The notes below the pieces were generated by a model. It did no database searches and was not told the origin of the DNA. It saw only the letters and a program-made list of their open reading frames with translations. From positions 80,001 to 141,933 of the forward strand of contig CAUYUJ010017821.1 of the NCBI GenBank assembly GCA_963575745.1: a stretch of 61,933 nt of DNA, in the 5' to 3' direction. A program made the translations under genes and the position numbers. The DNA is from Prorocentrum cordatum (taxonomy: Eukaryota; Sar; Dinophyceae; Prorocentrales; Prorocentraceae). This document shows, in pieces, positions 28,641 to 39,510 of this stretch (position 1 is the stretch's first letter; the number at the start of each line of letters is the position of its first letter).

Positions 28641-28815
28641 GTGCCCTGCCCCCCCCCGCCGAGCCACTTCCCAAACCTCTCCCTGGGTGCATTCTGACAG
28701 CCGTGACGACGCGGGGCTCCCAGGAGGCCCAAAAAGGCCCAAAACGATGGGTGGTAGCGGTATCGGTACCTTCCTCTGAGAACAGTGCCGCCCAAAAGCC
28801 TCGATCTTCGAACAT
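28641..28815. other. No feature recognised
   Basis: Short unique-looking stretch between two repeats with no motif on either strand. Confidence 0.4.
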
Positions 28816-29410
28816 CAGCCCTTGAACGCCGCAGCGACGACGGCGGCGACGACGAGTGCGGCGGTGGCGACAACGACGACGGCAAAGGCAGCGACGGTGA
28901 ATGCGACGGCGACGACGACGGCGACGAGGCCGAGGACCTCTCGCCTGACCCTCCCCCCCCTGGGGCCGAGGACGCCGCAGTTCTGGAGGCGCTCAACCTG
29001 CCCGGCAGCGGGCCGCCGCCAGCGTGATTCGTCGGCGCCCTCGCCCCTCGCCCAGCGGGCGGCGCCGCCGCCGGCGGCGGCCGACGGGCGCCGCGGTCGG
29101 AGACGCTCGCGTTGGGGCGCGGCCACCACGGACGGATGACGCGGACGGACGGCGACGACGCCGACGCCGATGCCAACACGGACGCCGACGACGACGACGC
29201 CGACGCCGACGACGACGCCGACGACGACGACGCCGACGCTGACGTCGACAACGACGCCGACGCCGACGCCGACATCGCCAACGCCGACGCCGACGACGAC
29301 GGCGGCGGCGGCGACGACGACGACGACGACGAGGACGACGGCGACGAGGACGACGACGACGAGGACGACGACGACGATCATGACGACGAGGATGAGGACG
29401 ACGTCGCCGC
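28816..29410. repeat. GAC/GCC triplet-rich block
   Basis: Long interrupted runs of gac, gcc and gcg triplets; the purest part is about 29150-29400 (gacgacgac, gccgacgcc). Frames read as poly-Asp/Ala/Thr on the plus strand and poly-Val/Ser/Arg on the minus strand, which are artefacts of the triplet. It directly precedes foldback element 2. Confidence 0.75.
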
Positions 29411-29604
29411 CGCTGGAGCGTTTTTTTTTGTATTTCCGGCGATGACGGGTGTCATGGGGGGGGAGAGGCGAGGGGGTATGACGTAACGCCACCCCCCGCC
29501 GTGTGGTTCCGGCACCACAGCCGCGCCCGCGCGCACGACGACGATGAGCGACGAGCGACGAGCGACGAACGACGACGACGATGACGACGCGAGCAGCATG
29601 TAGG

Positions 29605-29890
29605 TAGCACTCTGCCCCACAGCGCCTGTGTACACCAATGTTGGCGTGCACCACAGCGCGCGTGTACACCACAGCGCCTGCGTAAACCGCAGTGCTTGTG
29701 GTCACCACAGCGCCGGTATACACTACAGCGACTGTGCACACCGCAGCAACAAGGTGCAACACATCGACTGTGCACACCACAATGCTTGAGTGCACTGCAG
29801 CGCCTGTGCACACCACAGCGCTTGTCTACACCACAGCATCCGCGTGCAACGCAGAGCTGGTGTACACCACAATGCCTGCATGCACAAGAC
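29605..29890 (+). repeat. ACACCACAGCGC-type array, forward arm
   Basis: About 12-15 imperfect copies of a unit like acaccacagcgcctgtgt, roughly 24 bp in spacing. The reverse-complement version lies at 30345-30580, so the two can pair. Confidence 0.7.
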
Positions 29891-29984
29891 AAGTGGAAGG
29901 AACATGTAAATGAGGATCAGTTGCAGACAGCTAACCGCCACGCCAGGCAAGTGCTGAGAATCGAATGCGTTTTCCCTCTTCCCT

Positions 29985-30070
29985 CCTCCTCCACTTCCAC
30001 CTCTTCGTCCTCCTCCTCCTTTTCCTCCTCCTCCTCCTTCTCCTCCTCCGCCTCCTCCCTCACCTTTCCC
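29985..30070. repeat. Polypyrimidine TCC tract
   Basis: A nearly pure CT stretch made mostly of tcc and ttc triplets. Such tracts can form triplex DNA. It lies in the loop between the two inverted arrays. Confidence 0.75.
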
Positions 30071-30344
30071 CCTCCGTCGTGCGGGCCAGCACTGCAGCGC
30101 ACGTGCGCATCTAGCGCGCACCGCAGAAAAGCCGATTTAATCAGTCTACTTGGTTCTCGGACGGCCAATTTTGCTGGAGCATCCTGGACGCAGATGGGAG
30201 GAATTAGGATGACGCGGGCGGACTCTGGAGGACTCATAGATTCCTGCGGCGCTACTTTTTCAATAAGGATTTCCTTCCGAATCCTATATAAAACTATGTG
30301 TGCTGTGGAATCCACAGGCGCTCCATTTTGTCATAAGGATTCCT

Positions 30345-30580
30345 TCAAGCGATGTAGTGCATGCAGGCACTGCAATGTACACTGGTGCTGTGTTGCACAC
30401 GGCCGATGTGGTGTGCGCAAGCGCTGTGGTGTACACAAGCGCTGTGGTGCCCGCGGGCACTGTGGCACATACTGACGCTGTGTTGCACGCAGCTGCTGAA
30501 GTACGTGGGCGGTGTGGTGTACACAGGCGTCGCGGTGCACGCAGGCACTGTGGTGTACACAGGCGCTGTGGTGCAAATCG
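30345..30580 (-). repeat. ACACCACAGCGC-type array, reverse arm
   Basis: Repeats of gcgctgtggtgtacacaagc, the reverse complement of the array at 29605-29890. The arms flank about 450 bp. Confidence 0.7.
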
Positions 30581-30734
30581 CCACCTACACGTTGCTGAGT
30601 GGCCGTCCTCTGTCATTCCCAAGCATTCCCAGACGCCGCAGGCGCAAAACGTGACGTCATTGCCCCCCCACCCCGACCGATGATTGCCGCCATCGGTCCG
30701 GAATAAACAGGTTCCAGCCGCGTCCGCGCGCACG

Positions 30735-30870
30735 ACGACGATGACCGACGAGCGACGAGCGAAGACGACGACGACGACGACAACGACGACGACGACGAAG
30801 GCGACGACGACGACGACGACGAAGACGACGACGAAAACGACGACGACGGCAACGACGACGACTGCGGACC
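30735..30870. repeat. GAC microsatellite
   Basis: Runs of gacgacgac with single changes, following the shared module gcgcgcacgacgacgatga. The same arrangement is seen at 4070-4227 and 29535-29590. Confidence 0.75.
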
Positions 30871-31089
30871 AGACTCTTATGCGGAGTACTCAGCGGACAC
30901 CTGCGCGGATCCCGATGCGCACGGCGGCAGTGCCCGGAGCGCACTGGGGGGGGGAGTGTTGCATCATTGGGGGGGGGGGCGGCGGGGGCCATGACGCTCG
31001 CCATGTCCCAAGAAAAAAACACGCTCCTGCCGCCGCCGCCGCCGCCGACGAAAACGACCTTGAATCTGGACAAACATTGGGGAACAGAA

Positions 31090-31190
31090 AACGGAATGCG
31101 TCGGATCTGCGCTAGTTCCCCTGGCGGCGCCTGCAGGGCCGCCCCAGGCGCATATCCCAAAAATCCGCGCGGACCCCGTTTCTCGAGAAA
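31090..31190. repeat. Short foldback related to 10430-10665
   Basis: The left arm gatctgcgct...ccctggcggcg pairs with gccgccccaggcgcatatcc. The right-hand sequence atatcccaaaaatccgcgcg is similar to gatcccagaaatccacgcgg at 10566-10585, so both are members of one foldback family. Confidence 0.5.
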
Positions 31191-31914
31191 AGAGGGAGCT
31201 TTTCATCAGGATAATTGAACAACCCCCACCCCCTTTGGGGAAGCCTTGGCCCCGCTGGCCGATCTACCGCCCCTAGGTGGGGATGGGTGCCATCTCCTTC
31301 GGGCTTCGCGGCACCGATCCCCGCCCGGAGGGGGCACGCTGGAGGGCTAACGCACCCTGGCCTGGTGGGGGCGGGGGTGGTTCTGACAATGCTGAATGAA
31401 ATCTGGGGAGACATCATGGCCCCGCCCACGAAGTCCACTCCACCTAGACCAATCTTTTGCCTGGATATTGGTTATCCCTGCAGCATGTCCCGATTATGTC
31501 CCATAGTCAATGGGCTTCACGGAAGACATGGGAAAGAAATGATAATGCCGTTAAGCATGCAACAGATGCAACCCTGAAGGGAAGAGGCCGGCCCGCCGGC
31601 CGATGCGCGCGGCCGCGCGCGGGCGCGTTCCTGAACCAAACTGCTTGAGCCAGCAATCAGGTCACAATCAGTACAGTACATGGCAGCGCAGAGAAGTGCG
31701 GGTGAGAAGGGCGGGAACCGGGAGGCGCAAAGGGGTGCGTTGACTCCCCCCGCGGCGGGATGCGCAGAGCCGCCCCGACCCCTACCCGTCACCAGGCCTG
31801 TGCATATGTACAACGACCGGAGCGATCCCCAAAAGACAAGTTTTACCACTCGACGGTGGGCGCCTGGGGACAGGGCGGAGAAGCCCGACGTTTCCCGCCT
31901 GAGTTAATATTCCC
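31191..31914. other. No gene recognised
   Basis: GC-rich sequence with several short hairpins (for example ggccggcccgccggcc near 31588). The short open frames on both strands show no domain. Confidence 0.4.
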
Positions 31915-33480
31915 AGCTCAGGTCTCAATGCCCGCATACAGCGGGTGCATCCGCTCCACGAAGTAGTACGATTCAGCTCCGACTGTGTCGTGCCGGACCC
32001 TGTCATCTTTATCCTCACCTTCTCCAACGGTATTGGGGCTCCCAAGAGTCCTCGCATTGCCATTCTTTTCTTGCGCTCCAGTCGCTTGATGGGCTCCATT
32101 CATATCGTTCATTCTTGCCCCGGCCCTTCTCCGACGAACTCACTTTCGGAGCAGGCGAAGGCGCGGCGACTCGCAGATTTCTTGATGATCCAGAAGATCG
32201 GCGAAACTTCTCATTGCACTCATCAGGCTTAAACCATTGCCGCGTTTTGCTGTGATCCGCAACTGTCTGATGTCGAAGAAATGCACATGATATCAGTGAA
32301 TCTCTCCAATTTCACTTTTGTCTTCGTAGTCGACGGTCGCGTCGTAGACGCCGTGCATGAGCGGCCCGTCGCCGTGGCCGTCGCGGGAAGATCCGCCACC
32401 CGGCGTAACCGCCGGTGTTTGTGGTATATATTCCTCATTCCTGGGCTCGTCGGCCCGGGATTGAACTCTGCCCGGTTCAACCCCTCTAGTCTCGCGGCCG
32501 GGCAGGGGCAGTGCGATGAGATGTATTCCAGCGTGGCTTTGGCTCTCTCGGAGGTGGCCGGGAACGTTGCCCAATTCGCTGCATGGCGACATTGTCAGCA
32601 ACAGAAGCCGGGCAACCCGCTGGCGACTCAGCCTGAACCGTCTCGCCGGGGGAAGCGGCTGCGCCGTTTTCCGCCCTCGTCATATTAAGGAGGTTGATGA
32701 TTCCGATAGCGTTGTCGGCATTGACTTCTCCAAAAAGGCCAGTAGCGAAACAAATTTTGACGCTGTGCGATTGATCCGTCAACGCACTAATGTAAACAAT
32801 GGTTCCATGAATACTGGAACAATTATCTCGTGCAGTCTTGGAAACCTCAGTTCCAAAGCCGCCCAGCCAGTTATCAAACAAATCGAATGCTTCGATTGCT
32901 GATCGGATTCGACACTCCAAAGCATAATCGTCCCCCAAAGATTGATCAGACGTCAGAGTACGCTGAATTTCCCACACCGGAAAAACAACAGAAATTCCCG
33001 CAAACACGCTCGCGCACAGCTAAAAGAACCCTTCCCCATCCTCCGTTGACGGGGACACGGTTGAATGGTTGATCCCAAATTTGGTCTATAAGCTCTGCTA
33101 ATCCTGGAGGCGCGTCATGAGTCACGTCTGAATCCAAGTGCCTCGCGTTTGGATCAATCGTTATGTACTCAAGGACAAGCTGCGTTGCGACTTTCATGAT
33201 CTCTGGTATTTCACTTGTTGTTGTCGTGTTTGTAGCCGCCCATGCAATCAGAAATGGAAACGGAATCAAGCCAAAAAGGCAAGTCCCTATCTGCAAGAAT
33301 CATCATGTGACGCTGTGCAATGTATATGTTGGGAACACCTTTCGACCTTTCAGCCCTCTTCCCGTTGTAAAATCGCGTCATCGCTGCGGCTTGGCCGGTG
33401 ATGCAGATCAACAACAATTTGCAAATCTATATCGCCAAGGGTGGCGACTGCGAATGCTTGATTCACCGCTCGAAGATTGT
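31915..33480 (-). pseudogene. Unrecognised, frame-broken coding segments
   Basis: Less GC-rich than its surroundings. The clearest pieces are 32946-33296 (a hydrophobic start, TCLFGLIPFPFLIAWAATN, then IMKVATQLVLEYITIDPNAR) and 32486-33007 (DNWLGGFGTEVSKTARDN, SVKICFATGLFGEVNADN). They abut near 33000 in different frames, as if one protein had a frameshift or an intron. Smaller pieces lie at 33211-33417 and 32229-32601. Amino-acid composition is protein-like, without simple repeats. I recognise no family. It could be a remnant of a retroelement or a host gene with introns. Confidence 0.4.
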
Positions 33481-33741
33481 CAACGCATCCCACCAGTCTT
33501 TTGGGCGTGAGTGGTTTAGAGAGCCCGCTCTGCCCTCAACCCCACTTCTTCCCCTTCGGGGAGGGGTTTACCCCTCCCCCTACCCCCTCCCCCTGGACCT
33601 GGAGAGGGAGCCCCGAGCGTCGTCAGGGGAGTCTTTTTCGACGCCTGGGAGGGCCAAACAACAACGACCCTCGCGAGGATTCTGGCCCCGAGGGGGGGGG
33701 GGGGGGGGGCAGTTTGGCGCCTCAGCTCGTCGTTGAAGCAA

Positions 33742-33880
33742 AAAACATTGATTTTACTAAGGTCTTGGTTTCATTTTGGCCTTCTGAGGGGGCCGCGTTC
33801 CTCTTCCTTCTTAGCAAAATCATTGATTTTACGAAGGTTTTGGTCTCATGTTGTCCTTCTCAGGGGTCAGCGCTTATTTG
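33742..33880 (+). repeat. 75-bp direct repeat pair
   Basis: Two copies of a unit containing cattgattttac and ccttctnaggg, starting near 33742 and 33817. The region before it (33481-33741) has a CT-rich block and a G18-type homopolymer near 33696-33709 and no gene. Confidence 0.75.
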
Positions 33881-33894
33881 CGCTTCTGAGGAGG

Positions 33895-34090
33895 TCGCAA
33901 GAAGCCCCAAGATAGCCACAAGAGGCCCCCAGGAGTCTCCCAAGAGGCCTCCAGGAGGCCCCCAAGAGGCCCCCAAGAGGCCCCAAGAGGTCCCCAAGAG
34001 GCTCCCAAGAGGCCCCAAGAGGCCCCCAAGGCGCCCCCAAGAGGCCCCCAAGAGGCCCCCAAGACGCCCCAAGAGCTCCAAGAGGCCCCC
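33895..34090. repeat. GGCCCCAAGA satellite, array 3
   Basis: Well-kept tandem copies of aggcccccaag and ggccccaaga. It leads directly into the GAACGACTCACACCA array, forming a compound satellite that occurs again at 40625-41100. Confidence 0.85.
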
Positions 34091-34460
34091 AACAGGCCCA
34101 ACGAGAAGCCCGAACGACTCGCACCAGGACGAGAGACCCCAACGACTCACACCACGAGGAGCCCGAACGAGTCACACCACAAGGACGGACCCGAACGACT
34201 CACACCAAGACGAGGCGCCCGAACGACTCACACCACGAGGAGCCCGAACGACTCACACCACGACGCGGGCCCCGAACGACTCACACCACGAGGAGCCCGA
34301 ACGAATTACACCAGGAGGAGGGGACCGAACGACTCACACACACAAGGAGGGGACTCACACCACGAGGAGCCCGAACGACGTACACACAATGAAGGGCCCG
34401 AAGGAGTCACACAAGGAAGGACGAGGGGCCCCAGCGACTCATGCCACGAAGAGCTGGAAC
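34091..34460. repeat. GAACGACTCACACCA minisatellite, copy 1
   Basis: Tandem units of about 28-30 bp built from cccgaacgactcacaccacg plus a variable gaggagg spacer. Open frames continue through it but give only repeats of Arg, Thr, Asn and Ser. Confidence 0.85.
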
Positions 34461-34649
34461 GACTCACATACCTGCAACGCACACAGACGCAAACTCTCGC
34501 ATTATCTCTGGCGCGCCTGCATGTCCTCGAGCGATAGCCGCCACAACGCCTGCATGTCCTCGTTCGGTCTCTCGAAGAGCCCGCCACAAACCCCAAGAGG
34601 CCCCCCCCCCCCCACCCCCCCCCCCCCCCCCCCCCCCAAGCCCCCAGCG
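34461..34649. other. Junction with a GGCCCCAAGA unit and poly-C tract
   Basis: Contains two copies of gcctgcatgtcctcg, then accccaagaggccc and a long C-run (about 34602-34638, one A interruption). The satellite-like unit followed by poly-C lies exactly where the LINE's 3' end meets the genome. Confidence 0.55.
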
Positions 34650-35408
34650 GATCCCGCCACGGGGCTCGTCCGCCGCAGACTGCGGCAAGCCTCAGGCCTG
34701 ATTGGCCTGGCCCAACTGGTTGCCCTCCAGCTCGGACGTCACGTTCACCATGCTCGCATAGTTGAACGCCCCCTCGGCAGCTTCTGGTGCTGCTCCTCAA
34801 CCCCCTCGCCGCGCTGGCAGGACGGCGCCCTGCTCCATCGGCTTGCCATTCTGCGGGTTCTTACCCGCCAGAATCCTGTCCCGCTTTTTCCTCTTCGCAT
34901 CATCCTTGGTGGACCGCCCGCGGGGCGCCAACGGGCCTGGGCAGGCAGCCCCCAGACCCGCCCGACGCCTTGCCGAGTGAGCACCGCACACCACGCGCAC
35001 CACGTACGGGCCATGGACTTCAACACGATGCGGCCTGCCCTGCTCCGCAGGCACAACACGTTCTTCGCGTTGTTCTCCAGGCCGTGCTGCTGCTGGTGCT
35101 GCTGCGGCTGCGGCCTCCGCTGCGATGGCCACGCTGGCCTCCAGCGAGCTGCCTGTTCCCGCACTGCACGCGCCTGTTGTCTGCCAGAGTGGTCGTACGC
35201 ATTCCGCTTGTCACGTCTTCATGCGCATCCGCTTGGGCGCCGCACGAAAGCCACACCTCATGCACACCTGCCAACCGCCCGTCTCCACGACGTCGTGCTC
35301 GGTCAGGGTCAGCATCGGCTTCGGCACTCTTCGCCTCGGCACACCTCTCTCTTTGGGCGGCACGTCTGGCCACGTACCGCCCATCTTTTGGTACCACCAA
35401 CCAATGTT
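34650..35408 (-). pseudogene. LINE 3' region with a Cys-pair motif
   Basis: Downstream of the RNase H stop, one minus-strand frame gives TEHDVVETGGWQVCMRCGFR near 35250-35310, a possible zinc-binding C-x2-C of the C-terminal part. It is followed by an Ala-rich stretch (35060-35130) and a basic end (RSTKDDAKRKKRDRILAGKN, about 34860-34920). It may be coding after one more frameshift, or 3' UTR. Confidence 0.4.
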
Positions 35409-37568
35409 CTACAGCGCCCAACGTACTCGCCCTGCTAGGTCCTCCAGCGCTTGGTGCTTGCCGCAGTGTGCGTCCATCTCCGCGCCCACCTTTGCCAGCA
35501 GGTCCACCTCGCTGTTGCCCTTCGCAATCTTCAGGTCCTCACCCTCGAGCTGCCCGATCCTGCTCTTGGACCTGTGGGCCTTCACGTGCTTCACGCAATG
35601 AATGTCAAGGTCCAGGTCCTTCACCTTATGCCATATCCTTCGCCACAGGTCTGCGTGTGGGCGCTTCCAGCTCGTGCACCACCGCTCTCCTCTCTGCAAG
35701 CCCTCCACGATGCCCTTGTGGTCTGTATAGACTTGTCCTGGCGGCAGCATTCGCTCCAGCACCTTCAGGAAGGCCCACATCTCGGCTCTCTTAACCCTCC
35801 TGTGGATCGGTAGCGAGCACGGCAGCGGACCCCACATCTGCATCTTCGCGGTGCCGTTGTCGTTGAGGGACATCGCTGCCCAGCCCGTCTGCGCCCAGTC
35901 GCTGTACCCGAGCTTCGAGCCGTCGCAGACGATGTCGCCTGTGAAATAGTCCTCCTCACCGTCGACCACTTGTCCGTAGTACTGGTCCTCCTCGATTCCC
36001 ACGAACTTCCAGTCCGCCTCTGGCGACCTCACCAGCCCGCGCGTCCACAGCGTGTTGGTGTCCTGCTGCTCCGCCACGTGCTGCCAGTCCGCCTGCGCCT
36101 GCAGCCTCTGGCCCCTGAGCGCGTGGCACTTGTAGTGCCGATGATGCGCGGTGCCCACCGCCTCACCACAGGCCAAGCAAATGTCCGTGGGTACGATGTT
36201 GCACCTGCACAGCTTCTCCATAGTCCACGCACCTCCGACGAAGATCTTCTTCGCCGCATTCCTCGCGTGCTTCGGGAAATCACGTGCACGTAGCTGCGCG
36301 ACGGCTGGCGCCAACAACGGCATTGGGCCCAGGCTCTTGAACTCCTCCGCCTGCGCCCATTCCTCCCAGAGGGTTGCCTGCACGTCCTTGCGCACCATCG
36401 CCGCGATGTCCATGGGGCACACCTCCTGCATGTTCAACACGAAACCCTCCTTTGAGACGAAAGTGTGCCACGCAGGCCATGTCCACGTAGCCCTCCTCAT
36501 TGACATGATGACTGCCACTGCTGGGCCTCGCACTCGGGACCAGGCAGGCTTCATGCCGACCTCCTGCTGCTGCCGCCTCCATGCCCGCTGCAACATGGTG
36601 GCTATGTTGTCCCATTGACCTCCTCCATCCTCGTCGTGTGCGCCATGCCATACTGCCCGCGCCCACCTCACTATGGGCGCCTCTGTGACCTCGTATGTAG
36701 GCTCCTCCTGCGCAACTGCCAGCTGCAAGGTGAGGCTGCGGGCTCCTCGTCCCCCTGGTAGTAGTCGCCCTGCCTCTCGCCGTAGCTGTCGGAGCTGGTA
36801 GTCTGGCATGCCCAAGCACTTGCATCCATACATAACCGAGCGCTTCAGGCCACACTTGTACACCAAGCCAACACCCTTGGTCATTTTTCGCCCGCCCTTT
36901 AGAGCGAGCAGCCTACGACTCCTGACCTTCATGACAGCGTGCCTCTTGCCGCTCTTGGTCTTCGCCGCCGTGCCGTGCGTGACGATGTCGACCCCCAAGT
37001 ATGGACATGCCCTCACCACTGGCAAGCCTCGCTCCTGCATCGGCCCTGTCACGGCCCTTCGCGCCCACTTGGTGCTCGCCATCACTGCACCTTTGCCCTT
37101 GCTGCCCACGGAGAACTTCAAGCCTAGCCCCTCGAAGCCTCGGAAGCAGCTGTCAATCGTCTCTCCGAACTCCGTGACTATGTACCTATGCTGCTGTCGC
37201 AGCCGCACGCACAGGTCGTCCACGTACATCCTCCAGCGCGCCCTCGGTCTCTCGGCTACCAGGCCATCCACCGTGGACTGTATGACCATCTTCAGGAAGC
37301 ATACCGAGAACTTGCTACCCGCGATGATGGCGGTGACCGTCTCGGTCTCACTGGACACCGAGTCCCCTACGATGAGGCGCCTGGTCATGGCGAAGGCTGA
37401 GCACACCACAGCTAGCACCCCTGTGTTGAAATTGAGCTGCTTTCCCGCTTCCCACAACACGTGCAAGCTGACCTTCTCGAAAGCCTTTACCAAGTCCAGA
37501 ACGGCCGTAACCGTCGCCGGCGTCTCCTCGCTCTGCTCCTCGACATCGTCCATCTCGTGGCTGAGCAA
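35409..37568 (-). pseudogene. LINE reverse transcriptase C-terminal part and RNase H
   Basis: 719 codons open. RT motif A is LDLVKAFEKVSL (about residues 27-38) and motif C is MYVDDLCVRL (about 155-164), so both catalytic sites are kept. Thumb-like sequence follows (KCGLKRSVMYGCKCLGMPDY). A knuckle CLACGEAVGTAHHRHYKC (about 485-502) precedes RNase H: VCDGSKLGYSD (Asp), KRAEMWAFLKVLE (Glu), VYTDHKGIVEG (Asp) and SEVDLLAKVGAEM (Asp), all four catalytic positions. The frame is in phase with the upstream RT part, separated by an in-frame TGA near 37611-37613. This would be an active enzyme but for that stop and upstream frame changes. Confidence 0.85.
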
Positions 37569-37610
37569 CGCCTCCCAGGCCGCGTCCTCCGCCGCCTTGC
37601 CGTAGCCCGT

Positions 37611-39035
37611 TCAATCCCAGCTCCGATAGTTCTTCTTGGCCCACTCGACCATGTACGGCTCTCGCATAATCTCCCACACTCTTATGGCAGTGGGCAGAAG
37701 CCCGATGACCCTGTCCGTGGTGTAGGTCTTCGGGATCATGAAGAATAGCACAGTGCCCATGTGGATGGGCCAGCGCAGCGTCCGCTCCACCTCCATGTAG
37801 AAGTCCAACAGCTTGACGTAGGCCTCGTCCGACGCACCCTGCAGCATAGAAGGGTGCCACCTGTCGACTCCGACCCCCGTCTTTTTCCTGAAGGTGCGCG
37901 CAACCTCCTTAAGCTTGTCGACGTCCTGGTCTGTGAAGGGCTCGAGCTTGTCACGTTCTTCGCGCTCCCACGGCCGCTCCACCTTCTGGATCTGCTCGCC
38001 GACCCTCCAGACCACGTTCCACTCTTTGAGGGTGTACTCCGCTGCCTCGATGGGGTCCGCCGAGTCCTCCATGGAGCCTGCCCTACGCGGTCTCCATACT
38101 GGTGCAGCCTTGCTCAACTTGTGTAGACCACCCGCTGCTCCTGCTGCCGCCTCCTGCAGCCTGTCTGCCCAGCGTGCTCGCCTCTCCTTGAGCAGCTGCT
38201 GGTCGTACCCCTTCATCTTGCCCTGGCTCTCCTGCATCCATTGCTGCAACTTCGCTTCCTGCTGCGCTCCTCGGAGTAGCCCAGCAGCCAGCAGTCCGCA
38301 CCTGGCCGGCCACCTCCCCTGCTCCTTTGCATTGAGGTGCTTGGTCCTCTGGTGCGTGATGATGAACTGGTGCTCCTGCGCGATTGCCTCCTCCTGTCGG
38401 CGCCTCTGAATGTCGCCAGTTCTCGCCAGCTTGAGTCTCGCGTATGCCCCTTGCAAGCTCTGTAGCGTCCTCGCGAGCCACCTCCACCAAACTGCTTCCC
38501 TGGCGGCTGGCGGCGCGTTGGCACCACCGAAACTTAGCGGCTTGATCCTCCATGTTGGCTCCTCGGCCCGCCCTGCTGCAGGGTGGTCGGGTGCCCATTC
38601 GAGTCCTCGTGCTGCGAAGGTCTCCTGCTCCAACGTCTGCATGTACTGCCTCCACTCCTGGTTGGCCACCTCCTGCGACCTGAAGCTCGCGATCTCTTGA
38701 TACTGCGGCGGCGCTGGGGTGCATCCGATGTCCAGCTCTGGCAGCTTCTTTGGCTTCTCCAAAACCCTGACCATTCGCTCCTGCGCCTTGAGCCTGAGTG
38801 TTAGCCCCACTGGCTTGTGGGGCGCCGACGGCCACTCCTCCTGCGCTCTGACGTACATCACCTGGTTGACGAGGCTGTCCGCCACGATGAAGTAGTCGAT
38901 CTCGCTCACGCCGTACGCATGTCTGCACGTACCACAACTGGCCCCTGACGCGACTACCCGCGCCTTGGCCATCTTGACGCTCTCCACCTCCGTCATCTTC
39001 TCAGGCGCCACTTGGAAATCGCCCCGGTTACCCAC
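37611..39035 (-). pseudogene. LINE endonuclease end, linker and RT N-terminal part
   Basis: 474 codons. It begins with GDFQVAPEKM, matching the (T)GD-x-N strand of the endonuclease, then YGVSEIDYFIVADSL, the S-x-IDY/F strand, both belonging to the domain that starts in another frame upstream. A long helical, Gln/Ala/Arg-rich linker follows. RT starts with KKTGVGVDRWHPSML and VLFFMIPKTYTTDRVIGLL, the usual fingers motifs, and ends at YRSWD before TGA. The next frame segment continues the RT in the same phase. Confidence 0.8.
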
Positions 39036-39510
39036 GGCGCGCCGAGCGCTTCCAACTGGCCTATCACCTTATTGATGATCTCCGTGTTCCTGAACGACAT
39101 CCCATCTGCCGTCCACAGGTAGACCGTCGCGTAGATGATGCCCTTGCCGACCGATAGCCATGCCGCTGCAGCCATCCCTGGGCTGTTTCGCGGTGACAAA
39201 TCCCACTTCTCCTTGCCAAACATATGCGTCATGCCGATGCACCTGGGCGCCACGACCGCCACGCCCGCAGAGGTGCCTGCTTCTCCACCTGGACCTATCG
39301 TCGGGTTCGCTGCGACCCCGCCGAACTGGTACCCCTTCGCCTTCATGCTCTGCGACACGACCGCGATCTTGTCGCCCGTGAGGCGATGCTCTTGCACTGC
39401 GTAGCACTGCAGCAGGCCCCCTTCTGAGTTCTCGAACCTCTCTTTGAGGGTACCCCACCCCGAGCCGCTAAACGTCCACAGGGTGATGCTCTCGAACTTG
39501 TTCTGGCGGT
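39036..39510 (-). pseudogene. LINE apurinic-type endonuclease
   Basis: This enzyme nicks the target DNA. Readable in the frame spanning 38993-40507: SITLWTFSGSGWGTLKERF (N-terminal strand), LQCYAVQEHRLTGDKI (Glu of the QEH site), AGTSAGVAVVAP and YATVYLWTADGMSFRN, then PWVTGA, where the frame goes wrong before the catalytic Asp-x-Asn strand. The next frame restores that strand at 39020-39035. The fold assignment to the exonuclease-endonuclease-phosphatase family is by motif order. Confidence 0.75.

Larger units (their letters stand above)
29418..31027. mobile_element. Foldback (TIR) element 2 with GAC tracts
   Basis: The left end reads ggagcgtttttttttgtatt, followed by a gatgac...gtcatggggggg patch. 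The right end, read on the opposite strand, is ggagcgtgtttttttcttgg followed by gcgtcatggccccc. This gives imperfect terminal inverted repeats of about 45-50 bp. The interior shares a module with element 1 (3832-4461): a cggcaccac / gcccgcgcgc stretch followed by cgacgacgatgannacgagc and GAC repeats (29505-29590 and 30705-30870 here, 4036-4105 there). No transposase is visible. It contains inverted arrays described separately. Confidence 0.6.

Noticed and set aside
29112-29486. Poly-Asp protein (and poly-Val on the other strand)
   Set aside because: Direct translation of GAC triplets; there is no start context or non-repeat domain.
31640-31662. cttgagccagcaat, partly like the reversed spliced leader
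   Set aside because: The match stops after nine bases and lacks the ATGGCTACGG half.
33477-35438. 653-codon plus-strand frame
   Set aside because: It runs through satellites, a poly-C tract and the antisense of the LINE 3' end. There is no domain, and the LINE on the other strand explains the sequence.
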